From the NCBI GenBank assembly GCA_012845835.1, contig JABAKD010000005.1, positions 1,027,075 to 1,091,074 on the forward strand: a stretch of 64,000 nt of DNA. The letters are read 5' to 3'. A program made the translations under genes and the position numbers. The notes under the pieces were generated by a model. The model was not told where the DNA came from. It searched no databases and saw nothing but the letters and a program-made list of their open reading frames with translations. The stretch is from Undaria pinnatifida (Eukaryota; Sar; Phaeophyceae; Laminariales; Alariaceae). Each line of letters starts with the position of its first letter. Within the stretch, counting starts at the first letter, position 1. Positions 20,901 to 32,900 of the stretch are shown here, in pieces.

Positions 20901-23900
20901 CACAGCGTAGTAAACCACGAGGAAGGCCTACGACCGCATGGAACAGGGGGTCACTATCGAGAGTGACCCCGAGCCAATGAAAAACAAAGGCCCCGAAAAC
21001 AACATAACCCCCCTATCGCAGCATTGGTCAATACTATTAATGGTATCAATATTATTGATAGTAGTATTTGTTTTCCTACCGAACTCTTACCGAAATAAGG
21101 CTGGTACATAATAACACATCGCAAACACCCTCGTGAAGGAAATCCCCGCGGGAATAACCCAAAGCTAAGGGGATAAAGAAGATTTTTATGACGTTCCTCG
21201 CTGGGTTGTAGATTGCCCTTTGCTCGACGATACATCCGAGCAAACCGGTAACTGTATGAGAAGCGTTCCTTAGGTCAGGATGGTGGCTCGTCGCTTGCTT
21301 GCTACCTTAACTTTGTTCGACGATATGTCACTGCGCAAGCAACATTTACGACGTGCATCACTCTCTTGTTTCTGTCTTGACGCTTTCTCCATGACGTATC
21401 TGATAACGCCCGTAGTAGCTGGATGAAGGCCGTCATGATCTGACCACCAAATGAAATTTGCAATAACATGCTGTTTCTGCGAACTAAACTTTGGCGAGAC
21501 TATTCTAAACGCATTTTGAAACCTTCCGAAGAGTAATGGAGTGGTGGTTTTCGCTTAGCTGTTACCTTGCTTCTCATTCGGTAAAAAGTCCGAGAAGAAC
21601 ACCCGTAACTGGATAGTAAAAGTTGTTTAGGACAGGGTGGTGTTTTATGCCCGTGCGTGGCAGCTTGACGCGTGCTAGCATAGAGGTACATACCACCTTT
21701 TTGGCAAATATAAAAATGGTCTCAGGTAAACGGGTCTCCTCAACCAAAAATTTGCTGATTGTTGTTGGAATACCCAGGCCATGAGGGTTTCCTTGGGTTG
21801 GTCTTTTTACTCAAAAACAGATTTTGAGGGAGGTATGGAGCTCTTCAAGTGGGATGCCTTCCAAAAAAATGGGTGCATCTCCACCGTACTAGTATTATTG
21901 TAGTGCCATTAGTAACATGTGTCGCTTGTGCATTAGCTTCACATTGACCGAGCCATTTTTCAGCTGACCGTCTGCCACCGTACGGTGCGCATAATAACTC
22001 CGCTGCTTCCTGGCTGCTGCTTGCAAAGGCTTTTCAGGCCGCTGAGATGGGCAGTAATTTTCGTCAGATCATACACGAGTTGTAGAAAAGGGTGCGTGAA
22101 ATAGCAGCTACCACAGATATACCAGATATATTGGTAAAACGCAAGATAACCCCCCCCTTGGGCGATATTCGAAGCTGATCTCGTCGACAACGGGGGGGAA
22201 TGCAGGAATGCCAAAAGCCGAGGACGCATGCTACGGTAGAGGTGAACCAACCACTTTTTTTTTACGTAGACTCTCCTAGCTTGATAAACCACTCTATGCC
22301 TTCTGAGGCAACATCTGGTTTTGACTAAACTGAAAGTGCAACCCGATGATGACAAAAAACATGTGCTGCAGAAAACATGGCGAAATTCCGATGATATTGG
22401 GCTAGGGATCCCTGCTGTCCAGAAAAAAGTCTGGTCGAAAAGGGCATCGTCTACCGTAGCACGCGTCCGAGCGACGCATCTACCATGGTTAGGGCAGACA
22501 CCGGCGTGTTCTTCCACTCGAGAGTGATTGGAACCTGTCCTGTGAAGACGGTGCGATGATCATGACTTAGATAAGAACACGACAATAACAATGGGTAATA
22601 CCCATTGGCCTATGGTACATCGAATTTGCACGACTACTTTTTCCCGGTTCCGGCTGAGGATGCGTATCATAACGCGGCTGATTTCCTGACATGCTCGCAA
22701 GTGCTTCATGCCACTGAAGTGGTCCACACTGTATGTTGTTGGACCGTACATCAGTTACGGTTGACGCGGCGTTATCTGTTGCTATGCTCAACTGCTTGCA
22801 GGTGTTTCATGCTGCTGAGGGGGGTCGACAAGCCAAGGCAAAGGCTCGCCAGGAGGCCCTGTTGCGGGGTCTGCTGATTCGCGAGGAACGGTCTCGGGAA
22901 ATGTTCGCAAGGGGGCAGGGCGGGCTGTTTGAGGGTGCTCTTATCGAGGTAGGTCTCAAGTGTTGACCTCTTAACCATGTTCAATCTTAGTCAGCATTTT
23001 CGGGGGGACATAGCGTAGATTTTGTGCGAGATCGTTTTTGCAGTTCGAAAAGCTAGACCTGCATCCGCGCTTTAGGCACAAAATGCTCGAACTTAGTGTG
23101 GGATGGTGTTTCTAACGGTTGATGGGTCAGTCCTGTTAAAACTGACCCCATGTATTTGGTGATAAAATGCTTCGAATTGCTACAATGCATAGTGCAGTAG
23201 GCTGCTTTTTTCGAATCGGGGAAAGGTCATAGAGGCTGCGCCTCGGTCTAAACTACATTCATTTTATTTTTGAGGTGATGTATGCGAACATAAATTCCTA
23301 GAACACGGAGATGAGGAAATAGATAGTTGATGCACTCCAGAAGGCCGAGGCTACGGTAATATAGTAGTATGCCAGTATGCATAGTATTATACATGTTATC
23401 ATACTCCCTTTTTCACTGCCGAGTACTGGGCACTCGACATGAGAATGGCTTCGTACCTTGCGTAAAAACGGAGTTTAGCACATTTGGTTGACTCAGCGAA
23501 AATACCACTTCGATGATTTGGGGGTTAAGGAGCCCAGTCATTCAGAAAAAAACATTTCGGACCAAAAGCGCTACCTCAATCGTAGCAGGCGCCGGATGGC
23601 GACAGTGCATATCGTCAACGCGAGCGGCACCATCAATAAGCATGTAGATTTCAAGTAACCAGGGTTTCGCCACTAAAGCCTGAGGTTTAGCGCCCTTCTT
23701 CGAGACCCCGCTGCCGTAGTAATCGTGACTCCTCCACCTCCACAGTGCCGTACAGTGTAGCCTTGACACCGTACCGTCCTAAACATGACCTCCCTTCTAC
23801 CGTTAGTAAACGTGAACTCCCTGCCATACAGTATTCCATGCGCCCTTTCGTCCTTGTCCAGAGCAACCATTCGTCCTGAACAGGTTCTCCCGCTTGGGCT

Positions 23901-26900
23901 CTTTACGCTATCGAATCCAGAAACAAACCACTTGTCTGTGTGCCTATAGTTGGCGATACGCGATGCATCTGGTCTGTTCCGACAAGCCGTAGACACTGAT
24001 GTGACTTTCGCCGAAACCACATTTATTTTGCACACCTTTTCACGGTGCTTTTCGCGCTTTGGGTTCAAGCTTGAGCTTCAACGAAGGCTTGAAGAGAAAA
24101 GACCTCTGTCAACTAAATGTTTCCATGCACGGTGCGAGCAGCGTAAAAAAAGGTGCGACTATGGTTGACGACACGCGATACATCCGGTCTATCCGATAGG
24201 TCGTTAGCGTCGAACGGACTGGACGTATAGCGTGCCGCTAGCCATGGTCGCACACTCTTCACCATTGCGTTTGTACTTTGCGTTAAATATTTTGCTGAGC
24301 AGGTCCTCCTCTCGCTTCGCGTCGTTTAGCCGCAGAATCTAGGAACAAAGCCTTTGCTCGAAAGAAGCTAAATAGGGGCACCTGTCTAGATACTGCATCG
24401 GGTAGGCAGAGCGAAGAGCGTGCGATACACGGTTGGCGATACGCGATAAGTCCGGTCTGTTCGATAGCTCGTTCGTGTCGAACAGAATGGACGTATAGCA
24501 TGTCGCTAGCCATGGTCGCACACTCTTCGCCCTGCGTTTACACTTTTCGCTTAACATTTAGCTGCACAAGTCTTCCTCTTGCTTCGAGCCTTTTGTATGT
24601 AGAATCTACAAACAAAGCGTGTGTCCGAAGGAAGCCAGAACCGAGAACCTGCGCAGACAATATAAAGTGCGTCGTGTAGGCAGGGCGACGATACGTCCGG
24701 TCTTCATGTGTGACTCGGCAGTAGAAATGTGAATGGAAAATACGACAGCGCAATCAGCTCTTGTCCGGCTGTGCTTGTCGTATTTCTCACAGCCAAGTCA
24801 CACAGGGTCCGTGATCTGTCGAACAGGCTGGATGTACCACGAATCGCCAACCATAGTTGCACACGCTTCACAAAGCTTGCACCATCACTTAAATTTCAGC
24901 CGCAAATGTACGTAAAAGCTGCAATCCCTTTTTCGACTGCGATTTTTTTTATTTCCCGTTGCTGCTGAGAGTTATACCTTGTCCGCGAACTATCGAACAA
25001 ACTGGAGGTATCACAGTGCCAACCATCGTTGTCGAATACTCTTCGCCCTGCTCTGAGGTTTGCTTAAGCATCGTCTGGACGGGTTTGCCCGCCTCGAACG
25101 TCGTTAAGGTATTCAGTGGTTTCTCCTTTGGTGGTAGAGCAAGCGTGCCAATTAACTTTATTGCAGTATTTCTCGATGTGTCACATAGTCTATATAATAC
25201 GGACCATAATCCCACAATGTTCTGGAAATTTCGGCTAGGACCTTATACTTACTTAAACAAAACTAATCCAAAGTCGGCAATTTGCTATGTTTTTATACCT
25301 GGTACCCTAAGTAGCTATTAGTATAGTCTAGTCTAATACTAATTAAAATTAGTATTCCATCATTTGTTACTATTAAAATACTACCTTTGTCTACTACGCC
25401 TGGTATTATTGTACCATTAGTTACTATTACTTACTTACTGTTCGTATAGTCAGCCGACTCACAACCACCGTAGATATCGTTGAACTCGTGCACATACTTA
25501 CTCATTTTGGCCGCCGATGTTGCCGTGTGGATCAACTAATTGGCAGATCAAAGGCTTTATAAAGAGGTCGGAGGCTGCCCACGCCAAGGAGCTTTCTTCT
25601 TGGATGGGGGAAAGGCGTTCGCGATTGCAACGGGCGGAGGTAGGTAATGCAGGTGGGGGTGGGGGCGGCGGGCTGGGGGCGGGGGGGGGGGGGTGCTGGA
25701 GAGAGAGAGGGTGTTAGACCAGTGGCCTTGCGAAGAGATCGGAGGCTGCCCACGCCGCGGAGCTTTCTACTCGGGTAGAGACAATGCATTCGCGCTTGCA
25801 ACGAGCTGAGGTAGGTTGCGGAGTGTGTGTGGGGAGGGGAGAAGGGGGCCAAGGGGGAGCGGGGGGGGTTGCTATTCAGATCAGGCACTTTGTAAGGAGA
25901 TTTTAGGCCCCTTTTATACGCTGCAGAACATTTTCCTTCGGTGGAGGAAATTTTTTCGCGGTTGCAACGGGCGGAGGTAGGTTAGCCCCCTCAGAACTTC
26001 ACCCGCTTTTATAGGGACAGTAAAGAGCGCTGCGATAAGGATATCACGCTAGTTGGCTAGGTATGCTGGAGGAGTCAGAGTTACTGCAGCTGTGTGCGAT
26101 AGCATGCGGCGTGTTTGTGGTTCGACGTATGGTTTTCACCAGTAAATATTACGCCAGTTGTAGCCAGTCACGGTGGGGGTACCCTGTTTAAGAGCCTGTC
26201 GGACCGGGTCTGTGGCATCGCTCTTATCTCTCTATCGCTCTTATGTGCATATCATATTGGGCATCATGCAGGGTTTAGCATAGGATTCGCAAGATGTGAC
26301 AAAGCCAATTTCACCGCTCTTAAGTCCGTTTACTCTTGTCGTGGACGCTCTTAAAACCGGGTACCACGCTGCAGCTGGCTTTTACTCCCCCACCTGACGA
26401 GTAACTACCGGTGAGGCCCAAACAACCCATGGGCCAGCATATTATGAGGGTGTCGACATTTTGCAGGCTAACGTTCTTGACTTTGACGCTGACTTTCTGA
26501 CTGTGTTGATCATGCTGACATCGAATTACCCGTCGACATCGATTGCGCCGCATGATTACGGGTGTCTGTTCAGGCGCTTGGCCGTTACAATATCAACAGT
26601 TTCGAGGACAGCCAAGCTGAAAACTCGCGGCGGTACTGGCAATCTGTCCTTGTGGATTCACTGTGGGACTCGGAAACGAGGGCTGCAAACAGAAAGGCGA
26701 GGGGTAACAAGCTCATTACTAGGGTCTTATAAGGTGACAGGTCGTAAGTCTCCAACTGGTAAACAGTTGACGAAACGTAAAATGACCAAGGCTGTGGGTT
26801 GGCTGACTTGAAGTCGCCGACTAATACGAGAAAACGTGATAACAGTCAGGGCCAAATATATATCGTTAATAAGAGTGGGGGAACAAATGTGTTTTTGCTT

Positions 26901-29900
26901 CATCGCGTGTTCTGATTACAGTACTACGGTGGCGGCCATTAAGAGTCATTTATAGTCATTATAAATTCTTAGGCTAGGTATGATACTAGTTGGTTAGGCA
27001 CTGGAGTGCCATGGTTATGTGTAGGGCTGTAGTCTTGCCGACAATACGACACGTATCGGCAGGTGATTGGCTACGTACTTCGACGTATTCCTTTGAAAAA
27101 CTAGCTATTCCGATAGTAGATCGCCAACCAATTATGTGTTGGCTGGGCAGTACAGCAATCAGGTGCATGTCTTAGCGTTGTTGTCACTGGGGCTGTCAAT
27201 TGGCTTACTCTATCTGTTTGCGTTGTTGTTTTCCGCTTGTTGTCTTCGGGTCTTCTTCTTCTTCTTCTTCTTTCTCTTCTACTTCCTGGGATTTTTTATG
27301 GGTAATAAACATTCAAGCTGTTAGTATCGTAGTCCTTAATAGCCCGCGCTGCCTGCATATTGTCGGACGGTAACAAAAAAGCTATTGTTAATAGGGCTCC
27401 CCCTAGATATTGGCTGGTCTGGTACTCTCACGGCTAGTTGCATTGCTTGTAGTGTTTTGGCACAGTTCTGCCTTGTTCAGTCTTACTGAGGTGTTCGCGA
27501 GTTGACGTACGTGTGGTTCTTCTGAAAAATTCGAAGAAATACAGCTATTCGGCTTGCTACGCCACCCAAGTAGAAACTAGCCACGGACTTCATTCAGCCA
27601 ACTCCCAGCCATAATCGTGACCGGTTGGATTATGGAAATCAGGGTTGTGGCGCGGTTACGATATCGCTTTGGCAAGCGCGATGATAATGCGCACTACTCC
27701 AAGACAATTCCGAAATTAAACCTCAAGGGAGGCGATAAATGTACATGCTTTGGAGTTTATACATGACGGAGATCTATCGTGAGTAGGACGAAATTGGCCA
27801 CAACCTAGCGAAAACGATCTACCCCGTAGGCAGCGCTCTGTTAGATAAATACGACTGTATTCGCGTGATGTTGAATATGTCGTGTAGACCAGAAAACACA
27901 ATGCTCACGTGCGAAAGGCTAAAACAAACAAACGGGAACATCTCCCCTTCGCCCTAATGTTTGGTCTGCATCTCGTCCTAATGTGGATACCAGGTTCCTT
28001 TCCCCTAGATAGTACCGCCTCATTACACACAAGTTCAACGTCACTAGAGGTCCCAGACCCAGTTCCGCGCTGACCCGAGGTACCGAGTCACCTTGGCGTG
28101 TCCTCCACACCAAACCCGCACAAGAAATTACCTGCTACGGGCACAGCCCCACATTGACGTCACCGGCAGGATCCTTGTAACACTGTATTAGTAGTGCGGG
28201 GGTGAAAAATTTGGTTAATTTCCATCTTCGAGGGGGACGATACAGCACCTTTTTTTGCAGCCCGCGTTTCCAATGCTTGCCATGTCTCCTGACCATCGGC
28301 GGTGACAACAAGTTGCCATTTTTTGCTTGTTTTTCGTAGGCGTCAATCAACATCTTCTCCCTTCACCACCCGAAGAAATGAATGCTTCGTTAAAACAGTA
28401 GTACGAGTCCATGAAATTTGATCACCCATCATGATATTTCTATCTATCTTGTATAGCACCTGGCAATTCCCATTGTTGTACCACATCATTGTGTCACTGC
28501 AAACACCCGCCCCTCGATCGATACATTCGAAACCCTCTTCATATTAATTTAATTAATTCATTCATAGGGAATCAAGGAATTTGATACTTTCCGTTGTCAA
28601 AGCAGACGCTATGATAGTGCCCTCGAGCGACTCAGCCCCCTTAGGTTAGTTGTCGTGGCGCCTACGGCTGGCGTGATGCCTGTACCGTACGAATGTGTCC
28701 AGCATTTGGAAAAAAACAATCCGATAAAAAACGAAACACATGTACCTATCCCTATCCCTAACTCTAACCCGACCCCTGCCCATGGGCGACCGGCATGAGC
28801 GTTGTTCGGAATATTCCAGCACTCAGAAACCAACAATGTACACGTTAAAACGTACCTGATTCACGTGCACCACAACAACATTCGTAGGCGGAAGAGGAGA
28901 GAACCAAGACAGCTCTAGACAGATGGATTCAGATATTCAATGGGAGCAGAGCTCGATTCGACGCTTTTGATTCGTTGGAAGCGGCTGGTCGAAGGGTTCT
29001 GTCTTCTGAGGAAAATGCCAGGTGAGCCCACTTTATCACCGCCGTCTAGTGGTCCCTCCATAGTGCCGATTTGATAGTACTGGTTGCCCACTATAATAGT
29101 TACTACCTGGTGTGAAGTTGGAGGAAATTGGTGTGAACAACCAGTAGTGGAAGTATGCGGCATACTGACAGTAACCGCTTCAGTGCCGGTATTGTGCGGT
29201 TGACACACTGATTGCAAGATTTTCTCCTATGAGGAGAACACTAGGTGAGTCTGCTTTATCGCTGCAGAAATGGGCCTTCTATAGTGCCGGCTGCTTGCTC
29301 TAGTGCCTGTGAAGTTGGTTGGCAGAGTGAGAACAACCAGTGGTGGCAGTAGGCGGAGCACTCCCGGTTGTCGCCATTGTGCCGGTAGTTCTGGTTGGCA
29401 AGCTGGTTGCAGGACTTTCTCTTCCGAGGAGAATGCCGGGCGAGCCCGCTTTGCTGCCACAGTATAGTGACCCCTCTATTGTGCCGGTTGAGTAGTGCCG
29501 GTTGCCCGTTGCGGTGCCTGTCGAATTGGTTGGTACAGGTGGGAACAACTAGTCATGGCAAATTACAGAGTAATGCCGATTTTCCGTTGCAGTGCCGCTA
29601 TTTTCTGGTGGGTACACTTGTTTCAGCGCTTTCTCGACCGAGGAGAACGCCAGGTGAGCCAACTCTACATCTGCGCTGCTCTTGTTCGATCATGTTAATC
29701 CCCAAGTCCGTGACAGTGAAAAACGTGTGACATGCATAAGCTGAATGTGTGACGTTTCTCTCGAAACATGAAACAATGGGGGTGCAACAATGCCGTCCTC
29801 TTTGGCTCTCCGTTTGAGCACCTCTCTACCTTACCCCCGAAATTACCTTGGGCAGCTGAAATGACCTTGGACAGTTGAAACGACCTTCGACAGTTGAAAC

Positions 29901-32900
29901 GACCTTCGACAGTTGAAATGACATTCGACAGTTGAAATGACCTTCGACAGTTGAAATGACCTTCGACAGTTGAAATGACCTTCGACAATTGAAATGACCT
30001 TCGACAGTTGAAATGACATTCGACAATTGAAATGACCTTCAACACCTGAAATGACCTTCGACACTTGAAACGACCTTCGACACTTGAAATGACCTTCGAC
30101 AGTTGAAATGACCTTCGACAGTTGAAATGACATTCGACAATTGAAATGACCTTCAACACCTGAAATGACCTTCGACACTTGAAATGACTGGACGTGACCT
30201 TCGACACCTGAAATGACCTTCGATACTTACAATGACCTCGGGCAATTGAGATGACCTTCGACACTTGCTACGACAGCAGAGGTTCACCAACCATCGTGTG
30301 TTTCTGAGGGTCCTCCTCACTTGAAGAGCTCTATACCTATACCACATGTACCTCACCACCTCACACATACAAAAAAACTGACGTATTAATGGAATAAACT
30401 GAAAGGGAAGCCATTCCGATAAACAACCTCATGACCAGGTTATACATGAAAAACATATCCATATTTGCAAAACAAGAGTGACGTTCCGGCATTTTTTGCC
30501 TGGCCTCGTTAGAGCCCCAAAATCCCTCTCTAAGTAACGTTAAGTAAATCTGTCGCCAAAAAGGGTTTCCAATTGTTAAGGCGTTAAGGAGATTCGTCGC
30601 GCAGAAAACGTTCTCGCCAAAGAGTGCCGCCCCTATCGCAACCTTCTTTGCAATCCCATGGGAGCCATCCCGCGCTAGGGGTGCAGCGGATTCTAAGAAG
30701 TTTCTGAGCTCACGAAAAAGGAGCCCAATATCTCAGCCGATCCATGAATTGGAAGACATTCGTTCCCTCAACCCGACCAGTATTTGCTATTAATATGCGC
30801 TAGTCCCGAAACGAATACACTCGTAAAAAATAACGTACCATAACCGATAGGTCCACACGCTGAAAAGCTCAACTGGTCAGAAGGTGGGAAGGGCAGAAAA
30901 AGGTCAGAAACGTGTTGGCCCGAAACTTGCAACGCCTACCGCACTATTGAGAGACGACGCATGGCCTTGATTTGAGTCGAATACTACTCACAACGCGATA
31001 GCATTCCAACAGTATAGCGTAGGTGGTTTCCGAGTTGGAAAGCCATGTCAGTCACGGATGTGCAGGTCAAATATTTCTACCCCTGTCGTAGCAGAGGCCT
31101 GTTTTCGCCGAACGCTTTCGCCGACGAACTTGGGTTGCGTAGCCAATATTTTGCTAGTTGAATGTCATCCTTTTAAAGGAGTCAGAATCTATCTGCACGA
31201 AGCAATCGTGTTCTACCCGCCCCTGGGGTCTGTCCTCCCGCCGGGCCGTGGCAGGGCGTTCGTTGGCGAATCGAGTGCCCTTCTAGTTGCTAGGTTTAGC
31301 CTAGGATCGCGGGATGGCCTGCGTTTGCGAACCAAAACATTTCTCGCCGTTCTATTTGTCACGAGGTATAGCTCATAGCCGTTACATAGCCTGTAGTTGC
31401 AAGAAGTTGTGCTGTTGATGTTCTGTTCTTCGACAAGCGCAACCTACATTAAGAGCGTCGCTTACAGTAGAACATTGAACGGTAACCTTCCGGAGGAGCT
31501 CAGCTTGCAAAAGCAACGTATTTTGCACGTCCCTAGGACTTTTTGCGCCGATGAATCAAGACCGACCCCAAAGACCATAAGCGGGGGGGGGATCCGAACA
31601 TTTGATATTGTATTTTGGAAAAAACTTATAAGGACTGGCATCAAACGACGTCGCGAATAGATTCGCCTTGGCTCTTCGCGTTCCTTCCCCGAAATGTTCG
31701 GGTAGAGGCATGGTTATCATTTCCATTGCCCGCATTTGGTTTCTGCAACGAATACCTATGTATCTGTATCGAATAGTGACCTCCTATTCATCCGAACTGT
31801 ATTCGATACAGATACATAGGTGGTTAGGCGCGACTGTATGCGCACGTTTGTGGATAACAAAAGAGTTGGGTGCCATCGTAACTCCGGGAGGTTCGTTATC
31901 GAGCTTCGATCCAAGTACAGCAGCGCCGTAAAGCCTTCCAAGAGTTTCTTTCCTGCCTCGACTCTACGTATGTCATGTTTATGTTCGGAGTATTGACCAT
32001 CTCCGGACGCTTGCATCCTCGATTAAGATCAACCAGGGTGCGGAGATTAGACGCGACTATATGCGCATATTGTGGGGTGCCGGATAAATTTAACACAGCC
32101 ACGGGACAAGGCATTTCGTTGTTCAACTTTGACCGGGTACAGAATAGCGTTACCGCCTTGTGAAAGCCGGCTACGTCGGCAATCTGGCCCTGCAAAACAC
32201 CAAGCAACCTAAATCACTGAGAGTATGCGTTGGTCGAAGTTGACGGCTACATATTATCCTGTATCAGTATACATTTATTTACAATAGGTAATAGGGTTGG
32301 CTCCTCCGCCCCAATGACGGTGGGACCGTATTTCGGAAGCAAGAGATAAGCGGCATAGGGGGCAGCTAATACCATACGACGTGCAAGGTCTTCCCTTGGG
32401 ATGGGGTCGACTTCATATCCCGGGGGGCACTCCCGGGGGGCGTACTGGCATAGATTTATGGCAAGGAATCCAGCAAACTGAATAATCAGATAGACTTGCC
32501 CTTCAAACCCACACGTCCAGCCAGAACGCGCCAGTCGGGTGCAAATAAGCAAAGCCCCGCAAAACATCGAACACCACAAACTAACCGAAGAGAAATACCA
32601 CCCTACGGGCGAAGAAGATTCTAAGACGTTTATCAGCTCCTAGCATGAGGAGCTAGCTCAGTACCATCATCATCAACATCATCAACATCATCAATATCAT
32701 CAATATCATCATCGGCCGAAACATGACTTCAAACACGTTCGTTCGCGCAACCCAATTACCATTTCGATACATTACAGTTGCCCTGAAGCAACTATGATGG
32801 AAACATTATCTTAACGATCGATAGGTCCATGCTTGATGAAACGTTCGGCCCCAAAAGTGCAGCCCCGGCCGAGGGACGAATCTGAAGTAAGCTAAGCGAC

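Noticed and set aside
29695-30264. Repeat protein on the minus strand
   Set aside because: It is the 19 bp minisatellite read without stops in every frame. No start context or conservation suggests translation, so it is reported as a repeat only.
29838-30268. CRISPR array
   Set aside because: The repeats are contiguous with no unique spacers, there are no cas genes, and the genome is eukaryotic.
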